Shown here: in pieces, positions 1-5,984 of the stretch
How the letters are laid out: the number at the start of each line of letters is the position of its first letter
How positions within the stretch are numbered: the first letter of the stretch is position 1
NCBI GenBank assembly: GCA_002317115.1
Contig: DCIP01000160.1
Location: forward strand, 1 to 8,623
From: Candidatus Scybalocola fimicaballi
Lineage (GTDB): Bacteria; Bacteroidota; Bacteroidia; Bacteroidales; Paludibacteraceae
Reading direction: 5' to 3'
Length of the DNA stretch: 8,623 nt
The notes under the pieces: model-generated
The model's database searches: none
What the model was told of the DNA's origin: nothing
What the model saw: the letters and a program-made list of their open reading frames with translations, nothing else
Program-made: the position numbers and the translations under genes

Positions 1-434
1 ATGGAGTTTTGATAGCCAAGAGCCTCTCCTCCCTTACCGTCTTTGGAATACTCTAAAGAAAGGGTGTTTTTCATGCCGAGCTGGATATGTTCTCCCGTCG
101 AATAGAAGAATATTGCAGCGATAACCAACAGTTTGGTAGGCGAGATGAATGCCTGCATCGTCATTCCTATCACCATGATAATCATACCGATCTTATACAT
201 TCTCTCTGCCGACGACTTATAGAATATCGCAAGGATCAACACCAGTAGCAGTCCTGGTAGTTCACGAAAGAACTCCGTCAACCCACGGTCGAATTCCTCG
301 ATCTTCACTACTTCCGCCATGTAGTTGTCGATGACTCCCTTATACAATCCGAATCCGATTGCTGAGAATAGCAATGATAGGAATAGCGCTTTATAATGTG
401 AATCTTCTTTGAAGATTTGGGATAGTTTGTTCAT
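1..434 (-). CDS. MFS family transporter, N-terminal part (3' end outside window)
   Basis: I translated this frame from the ATG at 434-432 down to the left edge: 144 codons, open throughout, with the C-terminal part missing. It begins with a short cytoplasmic N-terminus (MNKLSQIFKEDSHYK) followed by hydrophobic segments at about residues 15-33, 58-73, 80-98 and 101-118, and basic residues in the loop between segments 2 and 3 (YKSSAERMYK). This spacing is what I expect of the first four helices of a 12-helix major facilitator, and the loop YKGVIDNYMAEV resembles uncharacterised Bacteroidota MFS proteins as I know them. The substrate cannot be inferred. It lies 74 bases downstream of the unknown 149-residue gene in the same direction, and no terminator is visible between them, so read-through from the mnmE unit is possible. 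Membrane protein: confident. MFS family: likely. Role: unknown. Confidence 0.75.
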   Translation of the reverse strand, partial: MNKLSQIFKEDSHYKALFLSLLFSAIGFGLYKGVIDNYMAEVVKIEEFDRGLTEFFRELPGLLLVLILAIFYKSSAERMYKIGMIIMVIGMTMQAFISPTKLLVIAAIFFYSTGEHIQLGMKNTLSLEYSKDGKGGEALGYQNS

Positions 435-508
435 TGTGATGTTTTATATGTGGCGTCAGACAATCGTGTGCTTTCCGTACTCGTTTCCCCTTGGCAAATG
501 TGCTTCTA

Positions 509-958
509 TCACATTTTTTCGATGTCTTCTTGAAGCATCTCCCAACAGTCTGACTTTATGCAAACTTTGACAGGGTCCGCCCAAATTTCGCATAACTGTT
601 TTGCACAAAGATCTGTGTGTTTGTCTTCTGATTTCGCTGTTGTGTATAGATAGATGCCGTCCTCCTGCTGCACAAGTCTTTTGTAGACTTCTATCTCGTA
701 ACCAGTTTTGTCGCTTAGGAGACTTAGCCTCTCATACAAATCATCGTCAAACTCAATATGGTTTGTTATTGCCCAGTGGAAGTTTTCTCCGTATGAAACA
801 CAACCTTTTAGAGATGATTGTGCTTCTGAAATATTATTATAGAACTGCTGAGCTGCTTTTTCTTTTTCTTCTTTTGTCCATCCGTTTTTCTTTGCTTCTT
901 CTTCCAATCTGTCAGCAAAGATATTCCCTAAATTTAGACTTATTCCATTGTCGCTCAT
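509..958 (-). CDS. Hypothetical acidic protein, 149 aa, downstream of mnmE
   Basis: I do not recognise this protein. It starts at ATG 958 and ends at TGA 511-509. It has no signal peptide and no membrane segment, so it should be cytosolic. The N-terminal half (about residues 15-45) is rich in Glu, Lys and Gln and looks helical (EEEAKKNGWTKEEKEKAAQQ). The middle has alternating hydrophobic residues consistent with short strands (YEIEVYKRLVQQ, GIYLYTT). It is acidic overall and contains five Cys (in GCVSYG, DLCAKQLCEIW, KVCIKSDCW), which are not spaced like a classic zinc knuckle. The gene sits 37 bases after the mnmE stop on the same strand with no visible terminator between, so co-transcription is likely, but that alone does not give it a tRNA role. 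The open frame is real-looking because competing frames here are antisense and its composition is protein-like. Confidence 0.7.
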   Translation of the reverse strand: MSDNGISLNLGNIFADRLEEEAKKNGWTKEEKEKAAQQFYNNISEAQSSLKGCVSYGENFHWAITNHIEFDDDLYERLSLLSDKTGYEIEVYKRLVQQEDGIYLYTTAKSEDKHTDLCAKQLCEIWADPVKVCIKSDCWEMLQEDIEKM

Positions 959-995
959 ATTGCATTTATTTATAATGGTTTATGCTCTGATTTGT

Positions 996-2387
996 TTATT
1001 TTCCGATACAGAAATGTGCAAATATATTACCAAGGACTTCGTCGGTTGTGATTTCTCCACCTGTGATCGACGCAAGAGCATCGAGGATATCGTGGATGTC
1101 ACGACTGATGAGGTCGCCAGAGAGGTTGGTGTTGAGGCCGTTCTTCACGCGGTCGATTCCGGCAAGTGCGTCGCAGAGTGCAGCGTAGTGACGGGCACTT
1201 GTCACGATGATGTCATTGTCTTCTCCGGCAATATTCTCTGCGAATTTTGCCAACGCTGATTCGATTGCCTCCTTGCCGACGCCGTTCTTTGCTGAGACGG
1301 ATAGGGTAGTGGCATCGAACTTATATTTGTTGTTTAGTAGTCTTTCCAATTTATCCTGCTCACAAATGTCTGATTTGTTGAACAGAAGAAGTACAAGTTT
1401 GTCTTGTAATTGTTGTGCGTTGATGAATTTTACCACCTCATTCTCATCACGAGAAGCGTCGACGATAAATATCACGATATCTGCCTGCTCCATCATCTTA
1501 TACGAACGTTGGATACCAAGGTTTTCGATGGCATCGTCGGTGTTGCGGATACCTGCAGTGTCGATCAAACGGAGTGTATAGCCGTCGACCTGCAAAGTAT
1601 CTTCGATAGTGTCACGCGTTGTGCCGTGGATATCGCTGACGATGGCTCTCTCTTCACCAAGAAGCAGGTTAAGCAATGTTGATTTTCCAACATTCGTCTC
1701 GCCGACGATTGCCACTGGAATACCATTCTTGATGGCGTTGCCTGCCTTGAATGAGTTGGCTAACTTGCTGACTCTCTGCTCAATGGCGTCGATAAGCACA
1801 CGTAGCTTAGCTCTGTCGGCAAACTCCACGTCTTCTTCGCTGAAATCCAATTCAAGCTCGATAAGCGACACAAATTCAAGCAACGACATTCGTAGTTGCA
1901 TCAACTCGTTGGAGAAGCCTCCCTTCATCTGCTTCACAGCGATGTGATGGGCTTTTGCCGAAGTCGACGCGATAAGATCTGCCACGGCTTCAGCCTGCGA
2001 CAAATCCATTCTGCCGTTAAGGTAGGCACGTTGAGTGAACTCTCCGTGTCCAGCCATCTTGCAGCCTTTGCGGAGTAGCAACTCTATGATTCTCTTTTGG
2101 ATATAGATAGATCCGTGGCATGAAATCTCGATAGTGTCTTCTCCAGTGTAGGATTTTCCATCCTTGAAGATGGCACACACTACGTCGTCGATGGTTTCAT
2201 CCCCGTCGACAATAACACCATATTTAAGCACATGGGTAGGGCAGTCCTTCAATTTTTTTGTTTTGCTGAAGGAAAAAATCCCGTCGACGATACTGATTGC
2301 ATCCGGACCAGACACTCTGATCACTGCAATTCCACCGACGCCGGCCGCTGTGCTTATGGCGCAAATCGTGCTGTCTCTATCTATCAT
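996..2387 (-). CDS. mnmE: tRNA uridine-5-carboxymethylaminomethyl(34) synthesis GTPase MnmE
   Basis: MnmE (TrmE), working with MnmG, installs the cmnm5 group on wobble U34 of certain tRNAs, using a methylene-tetrahydrofolate carbon and GTP hydrolysis. The protein is 463 residues, normal for the family. Residues 1-120 form the folate-binding N-terminal domain (STICAISTAAGVGGIAVIRVSG start; the GHGEFTQRAYLNGRMDLSQAEA stretch begins near 113). The helical domain is interrupted by a G domain with all motifs: G1 GETNVGKS at 229-236, G2 GTTRDT at 255-260, G3 DTAG at 276-279, G4 NKSD at 337-340. The C-terminus is the family's essential CIGK, residues 460-463, so the gene is intact. In G1 the common Pro is Thr, which I believe is usual in Bacteroidota. 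The gene starts 11 bases after the fmt stop, so the two form one transcription unit. Confidence 0.97.
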   Translation of the reverse strand: MIDRDSTICAISTAAGVGGIAVIRVSGPDAISIVDGIFSFSKTKKLKDCPTHVLKYGVIVDGDETIDDVVCAIFKDGKSYTGEDTIEISCHGSIYIQKRIIELLLRKGCKMAGHGEFTQRAYLNGRMDLSQAEAVADLIASTSAKAHHIAVKQMKGGFSNELMQLRMSLLEFVSLIELELDFSEEDVEFADRAKLRVLIDAIEQRVSKLANSFKAGNAIKNGIPVAIVGETNVGKSTLLNLLLGEERAIVSDIHGTTRDTIEDTLQVDGYTLRLIDTAGIRNTDDAIENLGIQRSYKMMEQADIVIFIVDASRDENEVVKFINAQQLQDKLVLLLFNKSDICEQDKLERLLNNKYKFDATTLSVSAKNGVGKEAIESALAKFAENIAGEDNDIIVTSARHYAALCDALAGIDRVKNGLNTNLSGDLISRDIHDILDALASITGGEITTDEVLGNIFAHFCIGK

Positions 2388-2398
2388 GAGAATTGGTA

Positions 2399-3370
2399 TT
2401 AATTCAATTTGTATTCTGCGTCAAAACGGAATCCACGTAGGAAATCCTCGATTGGTAGGCGTTTTTTGCCTGGCACTTGGATCTGCAAAAGATGTAGATA
2501 ACCGTCAGCAGTTGCCACTTTCAAGAATTTCTTTCCGTCTGTCACAAGTGTGCCTGGAGTGGCATTATGAGCACAGATCTCCTTCTTTGTTTCGTAGATC
2601 TTCATCTGCATCTCCTCTTTGCCTTCAGCCACAAGGTTTGCCCAAGCAGCAGGGTATGGAGAAAGACCACGCACAAGGTTGTGGATATTCTCAGTTGGGT
2701 TGTTGAAGTCCAAATGACAAGTCTCTTTGAAGATTTTTGGAGCAGGTTTCAAATCTGACTCCGACGCGTAAAGTTCCTCCTGCGGTTTTGGAGCAATAGT
2801 GCCAGCGATGATATTCTTTACAGTGTCGAGCACAAGATCACCACCCATGATCATCAACTTATCGTGGATTGTTCCGACGTTATCTTCCTCATTGATAGCA
2901 ATTTTCTCCTGCTGGATGATTTTGCCAGTATCGATTTCGTGAGTTAGGAAGAAAGTAGTGATACCTGTTTCTGTCTCACCGTTGATCACAGCCCAGTTGA
3001 GAGGAGCCGCACCACGGTATTGAGGAAGAAGTGAACCGTGAAGGTTGAATGTGCCAAGACGAGGCATAGCCCACACCACCTCTGGAAGCATACGGAATGC
3101 CACCACGATGAAAAGGTCAGCGTTGAGAGAACGGAGCTCATTAACAAACTCCTCAGCCTTCAACTTTTCTGGCTGCATCACATGTAGATTATTGTCGACG
3201 GCATACTGCTTCACCGGAGAGAATTGTAGTTTGTGGCCACGACCAGCTGGTTTGTCTGGCATAGTGACGACTCCTACAACATTATAATTATCCTCCACCA
3301 GACGCTTCAACGGCTCGACCGCGAAATCTGGTGTGCCCATATATACGATTTTAAGATCTTCCTTATTCAT
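2399..3370 (-). CDS. fmt: Methionyl-tRNA formyltransferase
   Basis: Fmt transfers a formyl group from 10-formyl-tetrahydrofolate to Met-tRNA(fMet), making the initiator tRNA. The 323-residue length is typical. The N-terminal Rossmann-type catalytic domain opens with IVYMGTPDFAVEPL (8-21). The formyl-folate binding signature SLLPQYRG lies at 113-120, and the catalytic triad of the family is present as Asn109, His111 and Asp147 (in FNLHGS and HEIDTG). The smaller C-terminal tRNA-contact domain follows from about residue 210 (KIFKETCHLDF onward). ATG 3370 gives the normal N-terminus. mnmE follows after 11 bases. Upstream lies a 209-base gap with several stem-loops, and the sequence just before the ATG is AT-rich with no clear ribosome binding site, as is common in Bacteroidota. 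Confidence 0.97.
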   Translation of the reverse strand: MNKEDLKIVYMGTPDFAVEPLKRLVEDNYNVVGVVTMPDKPAGRGHKLQFSPVKQYAVDNNLHVMQPEKLKAEEFVNELRSLNADLFIVVAFRMLPEVVWAMPRLGTFNLHGSLLPQYRGAAPLNWAVINGETETGITTFFLTHEIDTGKIIQQEKIAINEEDNVGTIHDKLMIMGGDLVLDTVKNIIAGTIAPKPQEELYASESDLKPAPKIFKETCHLDFNNPTENIHNLVRGLSPYPAAWANLVAEGKEEMQMKIYETKKEICAHNATPGTLVTDGKKFLKVATADGYLHLLQIQVPGKKRLPIEDFLRGFRFDAEYKLN

Positions 3371-3421
3371 AAATTATAATTTATGGAATTATATATTAGT
3401 CGTTCAAAATGAGGATTGTTA

Positions 3422-3450
3422 AGGGCCCATGTCTGATTTATTTGGGCCCT
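3422..3450. repeat. Inverted repeat with perfect 8-bp arms, 13-base loop
   Basis: AGGGCCCA at 3422-3429 pairs exactly with TGGGCCCT at 3443-3450, leaving a 13-base loop. The arms are GC-rich within AT-rich surroundings, and each contains the palindrome GGGCCC. Neither strand has a T tract after the stem, so it does not look like a standard intrinsic terminator. It may be an RNA structure in the fmt leader, a protein-binding site, or part of an extragenic palindromic element. Confidence 0.6.
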
Positions 3451-3464
3451 AACCCCTCAACCCA

Positions 3465-3487
3465 ACGCGAGTCCGTAGGACGAGCGT
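3465..3487. repeat. Interrupted hairpin with internal GA/GA pairs
   Basis: ACGC (3465-3468) pairs with GCGT (3484-3487), and GTCC (3471-3474) pairs with GGAC (3478-3481) around a GTA loop. Between the two helices each arm carries GA (3469-3470 and 3482-3483). On the plus strand this tandem GA/GA could stack as sheared pairs; on the minus strand the same positions are TC/TC. The symmetry is exact, which is more than I expect by chance in 23 bases. It could belong to a dispersed extragenic repeat family, but one copy cannot show that. Confidence 0.5.
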
Positions 3488-3541
3488 ATAAATATAAGCG
3501 TGTGTTGGACAACTCGTATATAATTGCCTATTAATAGATAT

Positions 3542-3568
3542 TGGTTAAGATCGGTAAATCGTTAACCA
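3542..3568 (-). repeat. Inverted repeat just downstream of nadK stop
   Basis: TGGTTAA at 3542-3548 pairs exactly with TTAACCA at 3562-3568 across a 13-base spacer, starting 11 bases after the nadK stop in the direction of transcription. It could be a weak 3' end structure for the nadK message, but the downstream minus-strand sequence is only mildly T-rich, so I do not call it a terminator. CGTTAACC, overlapping its right arm at 3560-3567, also occurs in the hexamer repeat upstream of nadK (4481-4488). Confidence 0.4.
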
Positions 3569-3579
3569 TTAATAGTTAA

Positions 3580-4458
3580 TCAATATTTGCGTTGATCCGA
3601 TCCCCAATTCAATTTCTCACGAATTGTAGTGTAGAAAGAGTGGTTGTGAAGACGGATGGTCTTCATATAGAAATCGGCTTTTCTCACCTTCAGACGGATG
3701 TCCTCAGGGAAAACTTCACTTCTGCCGTCGAGAGAGATCAGGAACTGACCGTTGCGGCTCTCCACGCTTAGCTCCATTTCGCAATCGTCCGTCACTACAA
3801 GAGGGCGGATGCTAAGACTATGTGGAGCGACGGGGGTGATGATGAAATTAGATGCGTTTGGCACCACGATTGGTCCGCCGACACTCATTGCGTAGGCTGT
3901 GGAACCGGTTGCAGTGGCGATGATAAGACCGTCGGCCTGATACTTAGTCACAAACTCACCGTTGATATATGTGTTGATTGCGATCATTGAAGAAGTGTCC
4001 TGCTTCAAGATGGCAATTTCGTTGATTGCGTAGTTGAATTTTGAAAACGTCTTGCCGTCGGTAGAAAGTTTGAGCAATGGACGGTCCTCCACCTTATAGT
4101 TGCCCGACGCGATAGCCTCCACTGCCTTAGTGATTTCCTTTTCACCGTCGACATCGGCCAAGAAACCAAGACGGCCGGCATTGATACCAAGCAACGGAAT
4201 CTCCTGGCGTGCAATTTTGGCAACGGAACGGATGAATGTACCGTCACCGCCAACGCTAAATGCGACGTCGGCATCTATCTCCTTACATTCAGAGAACGTT
4301 GTGATATCCTGAGTATTGACGCCATTTCTGTCGAGAAATTCCAAGAAATAGGGTTCGCAAGAGATTGCCACATTTCTTTTCTTCAACTCAAGGATGAGTT
4401 TGGCAGAGTAGATGGCTACCTCCTCACGGTTGACATTTCCAAAAATTGCTACTTTCAT
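3580..4458 (-). CDS. nadK: NAD kinase
   Basis: NAD kinase phosphorylates NAD to NADP and so sets the cell's NADP(H) supply; it is cytosolic and usually an oligomer. The protein is 292 residues, normal for bacteria. The diagnostic GGDGT nucleotide-binding motif is at 70-74, followed by LGINAGRLGFLADV at 90-103, the NE pair at 146-147 and the glycine-rich DGLIIATATGSTAYAMSVGG segment at about 176-195, all in the expected order. The start is ATG 4458, which gives the standard MKVAIFGN N-terminus. It lies downstream of rpmE2 but is separated by a strong terminator, so it probably has its own promoter within 4459-4520. I could not find an exact TAnnTTTG box there. A tandem hexamer repeat fills the bases directly before the start. 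Confidence 0.96.
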   Translation of the reverse strand: MKVAIFGNVNREEVAIYSAKLILELKKRNVAISCEPYFLEFLDRNGVNTQDITTFSECKEIDADVAFSVGGDGTFIRSVAKIARQEIPLLGINAGRLGFLADVDGEKEITKAVEAIASGNYKVEDRPLLKLSTDGKTFSKFNYAINEIAILKQDTSSMIAINTYINGEFVTKYQADGLIIATATGSTAYAMSVGGPIVVPNASNFIITPVAPHSLSIRPLVVTDDCEMELSVESRNGQFLISLDGRSEVFPEDIRLKVRKADFYMKTIRLHNHSFYTTIREKLNWGSDQRKY

Positions 4459-4462
4459 ATTT

Positions 4463-4498
4463 CTGTAACGTTGACGTTAACGTTAACCTTAACGTTAG
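4463..4498. repeat. Six tandem imperfect hexamers upstream of nadK
   Basis: Read on the plus strand the units are CTGTAA, CGTTGA, CGTTAA, CGTTAA, CCTTAA and CGTTAG, occupying 36 bases and ending 4 bases before the nadK start codon. The central units also create overlapping AACGTT and GTTAAC palindromes. The array takes up the position where the nadK leader must lie, so it is either transcribed leader or promoter sequence. A change of copy number would alter leader length without touching the reading frame. No function is shown. Confidence 0.65.
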
Positions 4499-4520
4499 GG
4501 TGATGAAAAAAGATAAAATT

Positions 4521-4554
4521 AAAAAAGGACACTCACCAAAAATGGTAAATGTCC
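4521..4554 (-). terminator. Rho-independent terminator of rpmE2
   Basis: On the minus strand the stem arms are 4554-4543 and 4538-4527 with a 4-base loop at 4542-4539. All 12 positions pair, two of them as G-U, and six T residues follow (4526-4521), then more AT-rich sequence. The stem begins 28 bases after the rpmE2 stop. It separates the ribosomal protein gene from nadK. Confidence 0.85.
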
Positions 4555-4582
4555 CTTATGCTGTATAAAGACAAGTCCTTTA

Positions 4583-4834
4583 TTACTTCTTACGGTTACC
4601 GTACTTGCTAAGGAACTTATCAACACGTCCAGCTGTGTCAACCATCTTCTTAACACCTGTGTAGAATGGGTGAGAAGAGCTAGAGATTTCAAGCTTTACC
4701 AATGGAAGAGTCTCACCTTCGATCTCGATAGTGTCCTTTGTAGCCACTGTAGAGCGTGAAACAAACATGTCGCCATTAGACATGTCCTTGAATACTACAG
4801 GACGGTATGACTCTGGATGAATATCTTTCTTCAT
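4583..4834 (-). CDS. rpmE2: 50S ribosomal protein L31, type B
   Basis: L31 sits at the subunit interface of the large ribosomal subunit. This 83-residue protein matches the type B form: the N-terminus [21 protein letters not shown], the central [15 protein letters not shown] segment and the [14 protein letters not shown] tail. It has no cysteines at all, so it is the zinc-free (C-) version rather than the zinc-binding type A. In bacteria with both forms the zinc-free one can be zinc-regulated, but in Bacteroidota I believe it is often the only L31. No Zur-like operator is evident here. It appears monocistronic: its own promoter lies in 4899-4932 and a terminator follows its stop. Confidence 0.96.
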   Translation of the reverse strand: MKKDIHPESYRPVVFKDMSNGDMFVSRSTVATKDTIEIEGETLPLVKLEISSSSHPFYTGVKKMVDTAGRVDKFLSKYGNRKK

Positions 4835-4898
4835 TTTATTTGAATTTTAATTTTTTTACTATTTCACTTAATTTGGTAACTTATGTGCAATGCGGGTG

Positions 4899-4932
4899 CA
4901 AAATTAAGAATTGTTTTCATTTAATAAAAATG
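4899..4932 (-). promoter_or_regulatory. Probable rpmE2 promoter, Bacteroidota type
   Basis: The minus strand has TAATTTTG at 4906-4899, an exact match to the Bacteroidota -7 consensus TAnnTTTG. About 19-21 bases further upstream lies a T-rich stretch (around 4925-4932) that only partly resembles the -33 TTTG box. Transcription would start near 4890, giving a leader of roughly 55-60 bases. The predicted early leader contains TTGCAC twice, 11 bases apart (CACCCGCATTGCACA region, 4900-4885). Confidence 0.6.
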
Positions 4933-4966
4933 TTTGTTGCTTTTTTTGCCAAAATAATGTGGATTG

Positions 4967-4997
4967 TTGATAAAAAGGGGGGATTTTCTTATTTTTG
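4967..4997 (+). promoter_or_regulatory. Peptidyl-prolyl isomerase promoter, Bacteroidota type
   Basis: TTG at 4967-4969 and TATTTTTG at 4990-4997 are separated by 20 bases. This matches the -33/-7 arrangement (TTTG, 19-21 bases, TAnnTTTG) used by the primary sigma factor of Bacteroides and relatives. Transcription should begin near 5003-5007, giving a leader of about 55 bases before the start at 5059. The promoter faces away from the rpmE2 promoter. Confidence 0.75.
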
Positions 4998-5058
4998 TAA
5001 TCGGTAAGACGGAATGACTCAATTCGTCGTCGCCAACAATCTGTATTATAATATTTGA

Positions 5059-5880
5059 ATGAACGAAATGAGAAAGAAACTAATATTATTCATCGCCATG
5101 TTTATGGCAAGCATTATGGGAATGGAAGCTAAAGAAAAAGAGAATTTGGTAAAGATTGAGTGTGAGTACGGAACAATGGTTGTTCGTCTATACGACGACA
5201 CTCCTCAGCACCGTGACAATTTCTTGAAACTTGTGAAGGAGGGATTCTACAATGATTTGTTGTTCCACCGTGTGATTAAGGATTTTATGGTGCAGGGTGG
5301 TGACCCAGATTCAAAGGGTGCTCCTGCAGGTAAGCAGCTTGGTGCTGGCGACGTGGGTTACACAGTGCCTGCTGAGTTCGTTTATCCTACTCACTATCAT
5401 AAGAAGGGTGCTCTTGCCGCTGCACGTCAGGGTGATCAGGTTAATCCAGAGAAGAGATCTTCAGGTTGCCAGTTCTACATCGTTCAGGGTAAGAAGTACA
5501 ACGAGAATGAGTTGACTCAGATGGAGCGTGCTCTTGGCCAGAAGGCTATGCAGGCAAGATTCGATCAGTTGGTTCAGGAAAACAAGGATTCTATCCGCTC
5601 AATGCGTTTGAACCGTGACCAGGCTGGTCTACAGGCTCTTCAGGATCAGTTGATCAAGACTGTCAACGATGAGTTTAAGGACAAGCAGAGCGTGAAGATG
5701 CCTGAGCAGATGAAGAAGGATTACATGGAGATCGGTGGTACTCCATTCCTTGACAACGAATACACTGTCTTCGGCGAGGTCGTTGAAGGTCTTGATGTGA
5801 TCGACAAGATTGCTGCTGTTGAGACTAATCCTGGTGATCGTCCAAAGAACGATATCAAGATGAAGGTCAAGATGAAGTAA
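5059..5880 (+). CDS. Exported cyclophilin-type peptidyl-prolyl cis-trans isomerase with helical insertion
   Basis: Cyclophilins speed proline cis-trans isomerisation in folding proteins. The 273-residue chain begins with a basic-then-hydrophobic signal sequence (MRKKLILFIAMFMASIMGMEA, from Met4), so it acts in the periplasm or envelope. Cutting after Ala24 is plausible; no lipobox Cys is present. Cyclophilin core residues are seen in order: catalytic Arg71 in LFHRVI, Phe76 and Gln79 in FMVQGG, Gln138-Phe139 in CQFYI, and TVFGEVVEGLDVID at 236-249. The position of human CypA Trp121 is Phe230, as in many cyclosporin-insensitive bacterial forms. Residues about 150-225 are an extra charged, Gln-rich, apparently helical insertion before the last strands, making it much longer than a minimal cyclophilin. 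ATG 5059 is used here; ATG 5068 is an equally good start. It has its own promoter and terminator. Confidence 0.93.
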   Translation: MNEMRKKLILFIAMFMASIMGMEAKEKENLVKIECEYGTMVVRLYDDTPQHRDNFLKLVKEGFYNDLLFHRVIKDFMVQGGDPDSKGAPAGKQLGAGDVGYTVPAEFVYPTHYHKKGALAAARQGDQVNPEKRSSGCQFYIVQGKKYNENELTQMERALGQKAMQARFDQLVQENKDSIRSMRLNRDQAGLQALQDQLIKTVNDEFKDKQSVKMPEQMKKDYMEIGGTPFLDNEYTVFGEVVEGLDVIDKIAAVETNPGDRPKNDIKMKVKMK

Positions 5881-5901
5881 TTTCTTGAAATTCGAAATTA
5901 T

Positions 5902-5941
5902 AAATGCGGAATGCTGAATTATAGCGTTCCGCATTTTTTTT
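5902..5941 (+). terminator. Rho-independent terminator after the cyclophilin gene
   Basis: AAATGCGGAA at 5902-5911 pairs with TTCCGCATTT at 5927-5936, extended inward by a T-G, G-C, C-G and T-A pair to a 7-base loop. A run of T continues to 5941. It lies 22 bases after the stop. On the minus strand the stem is followed by TTTATAATTT, so it may also stop transcripts of the convergent kinase gene. Confidence 0.92.
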
Positions 5942-5967
5942 ATCCCGACACCATCACATTGTGAAAT

Positions 5968-5982
5968 AAGACCGCTGGTCCT
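5968..5982 (-). other. Small stem-loop just after the kinase stop
   Basis: On the minus strand AGGACC and GGTCTT pair (one G-U) around a 3-base loop, two bases after the kinase stop codon. No T tract follows, so it is not a clear terminator by itself. It might stabilise the 3' end, with the convergent terminator at 5902-5941 doing the stopping. Confidence 0.3.
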
Positions 5983-5984
5983 GA

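Larger units (their letters stand above)
3371..3579. other. nadK-fmt intergenic region rich in inverted repeats
   Basis: This is the 209-base gap between the nadK stop and the fmt start. It holds no convincing open frame and no tRNA-like fold. It does hold three separate stem-loops (listed individually), a perfect 10-base palindrome CTATTAATAG at 3528-3537, and a second copy of ATTAATAG at 3568-3575 (the first is at 3530-3537). The 40 bases next to fmt are very AT-rich. I searched the minus strand for an exact TAnnTTTG box and found none, so a separate fmt promoter is not supported by motif. Transcription may come from nadK. Confidence 0.6.

Noticed and set aside
601..975. Plus-strand open frame with a Leu-rich stretch opposite the 149-residue unknown gene
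   Set aside because: The hydrophobic run mirrors Lys/Glu-rich codons on the minus strand. The minus-strand frame fits the neighbouring gene order and has normal composition.
2164..2706. 180-codon plus-strand open frame across the mnmE-fmt junction
   Set aside because: It overlaps two certain genes on the opposite strand, including their junction, and has no recognisable motif or promoter.
3422..3450. GGGCCC inverted repeat as an intrinsic terminator of nadK
   Set aside because: No T tract follows the stem on the minus strand, and it lies more than 120 bases after the nadK stop.
3371..3579. Possible tRNA or riboswitch in the nadK-fmt gap
   Set aside because: No T-loop GTTCGANTC, anticodon arm or known riboswitch core is visible; only simple hairpins are seen.
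5954..5964. TCACATTGTGA near-palindrome as an operator
   Set aside because: It sits in a convergent 3' region between two genes with no promoter nearby, and an 11-base palindrome can occur by chance.
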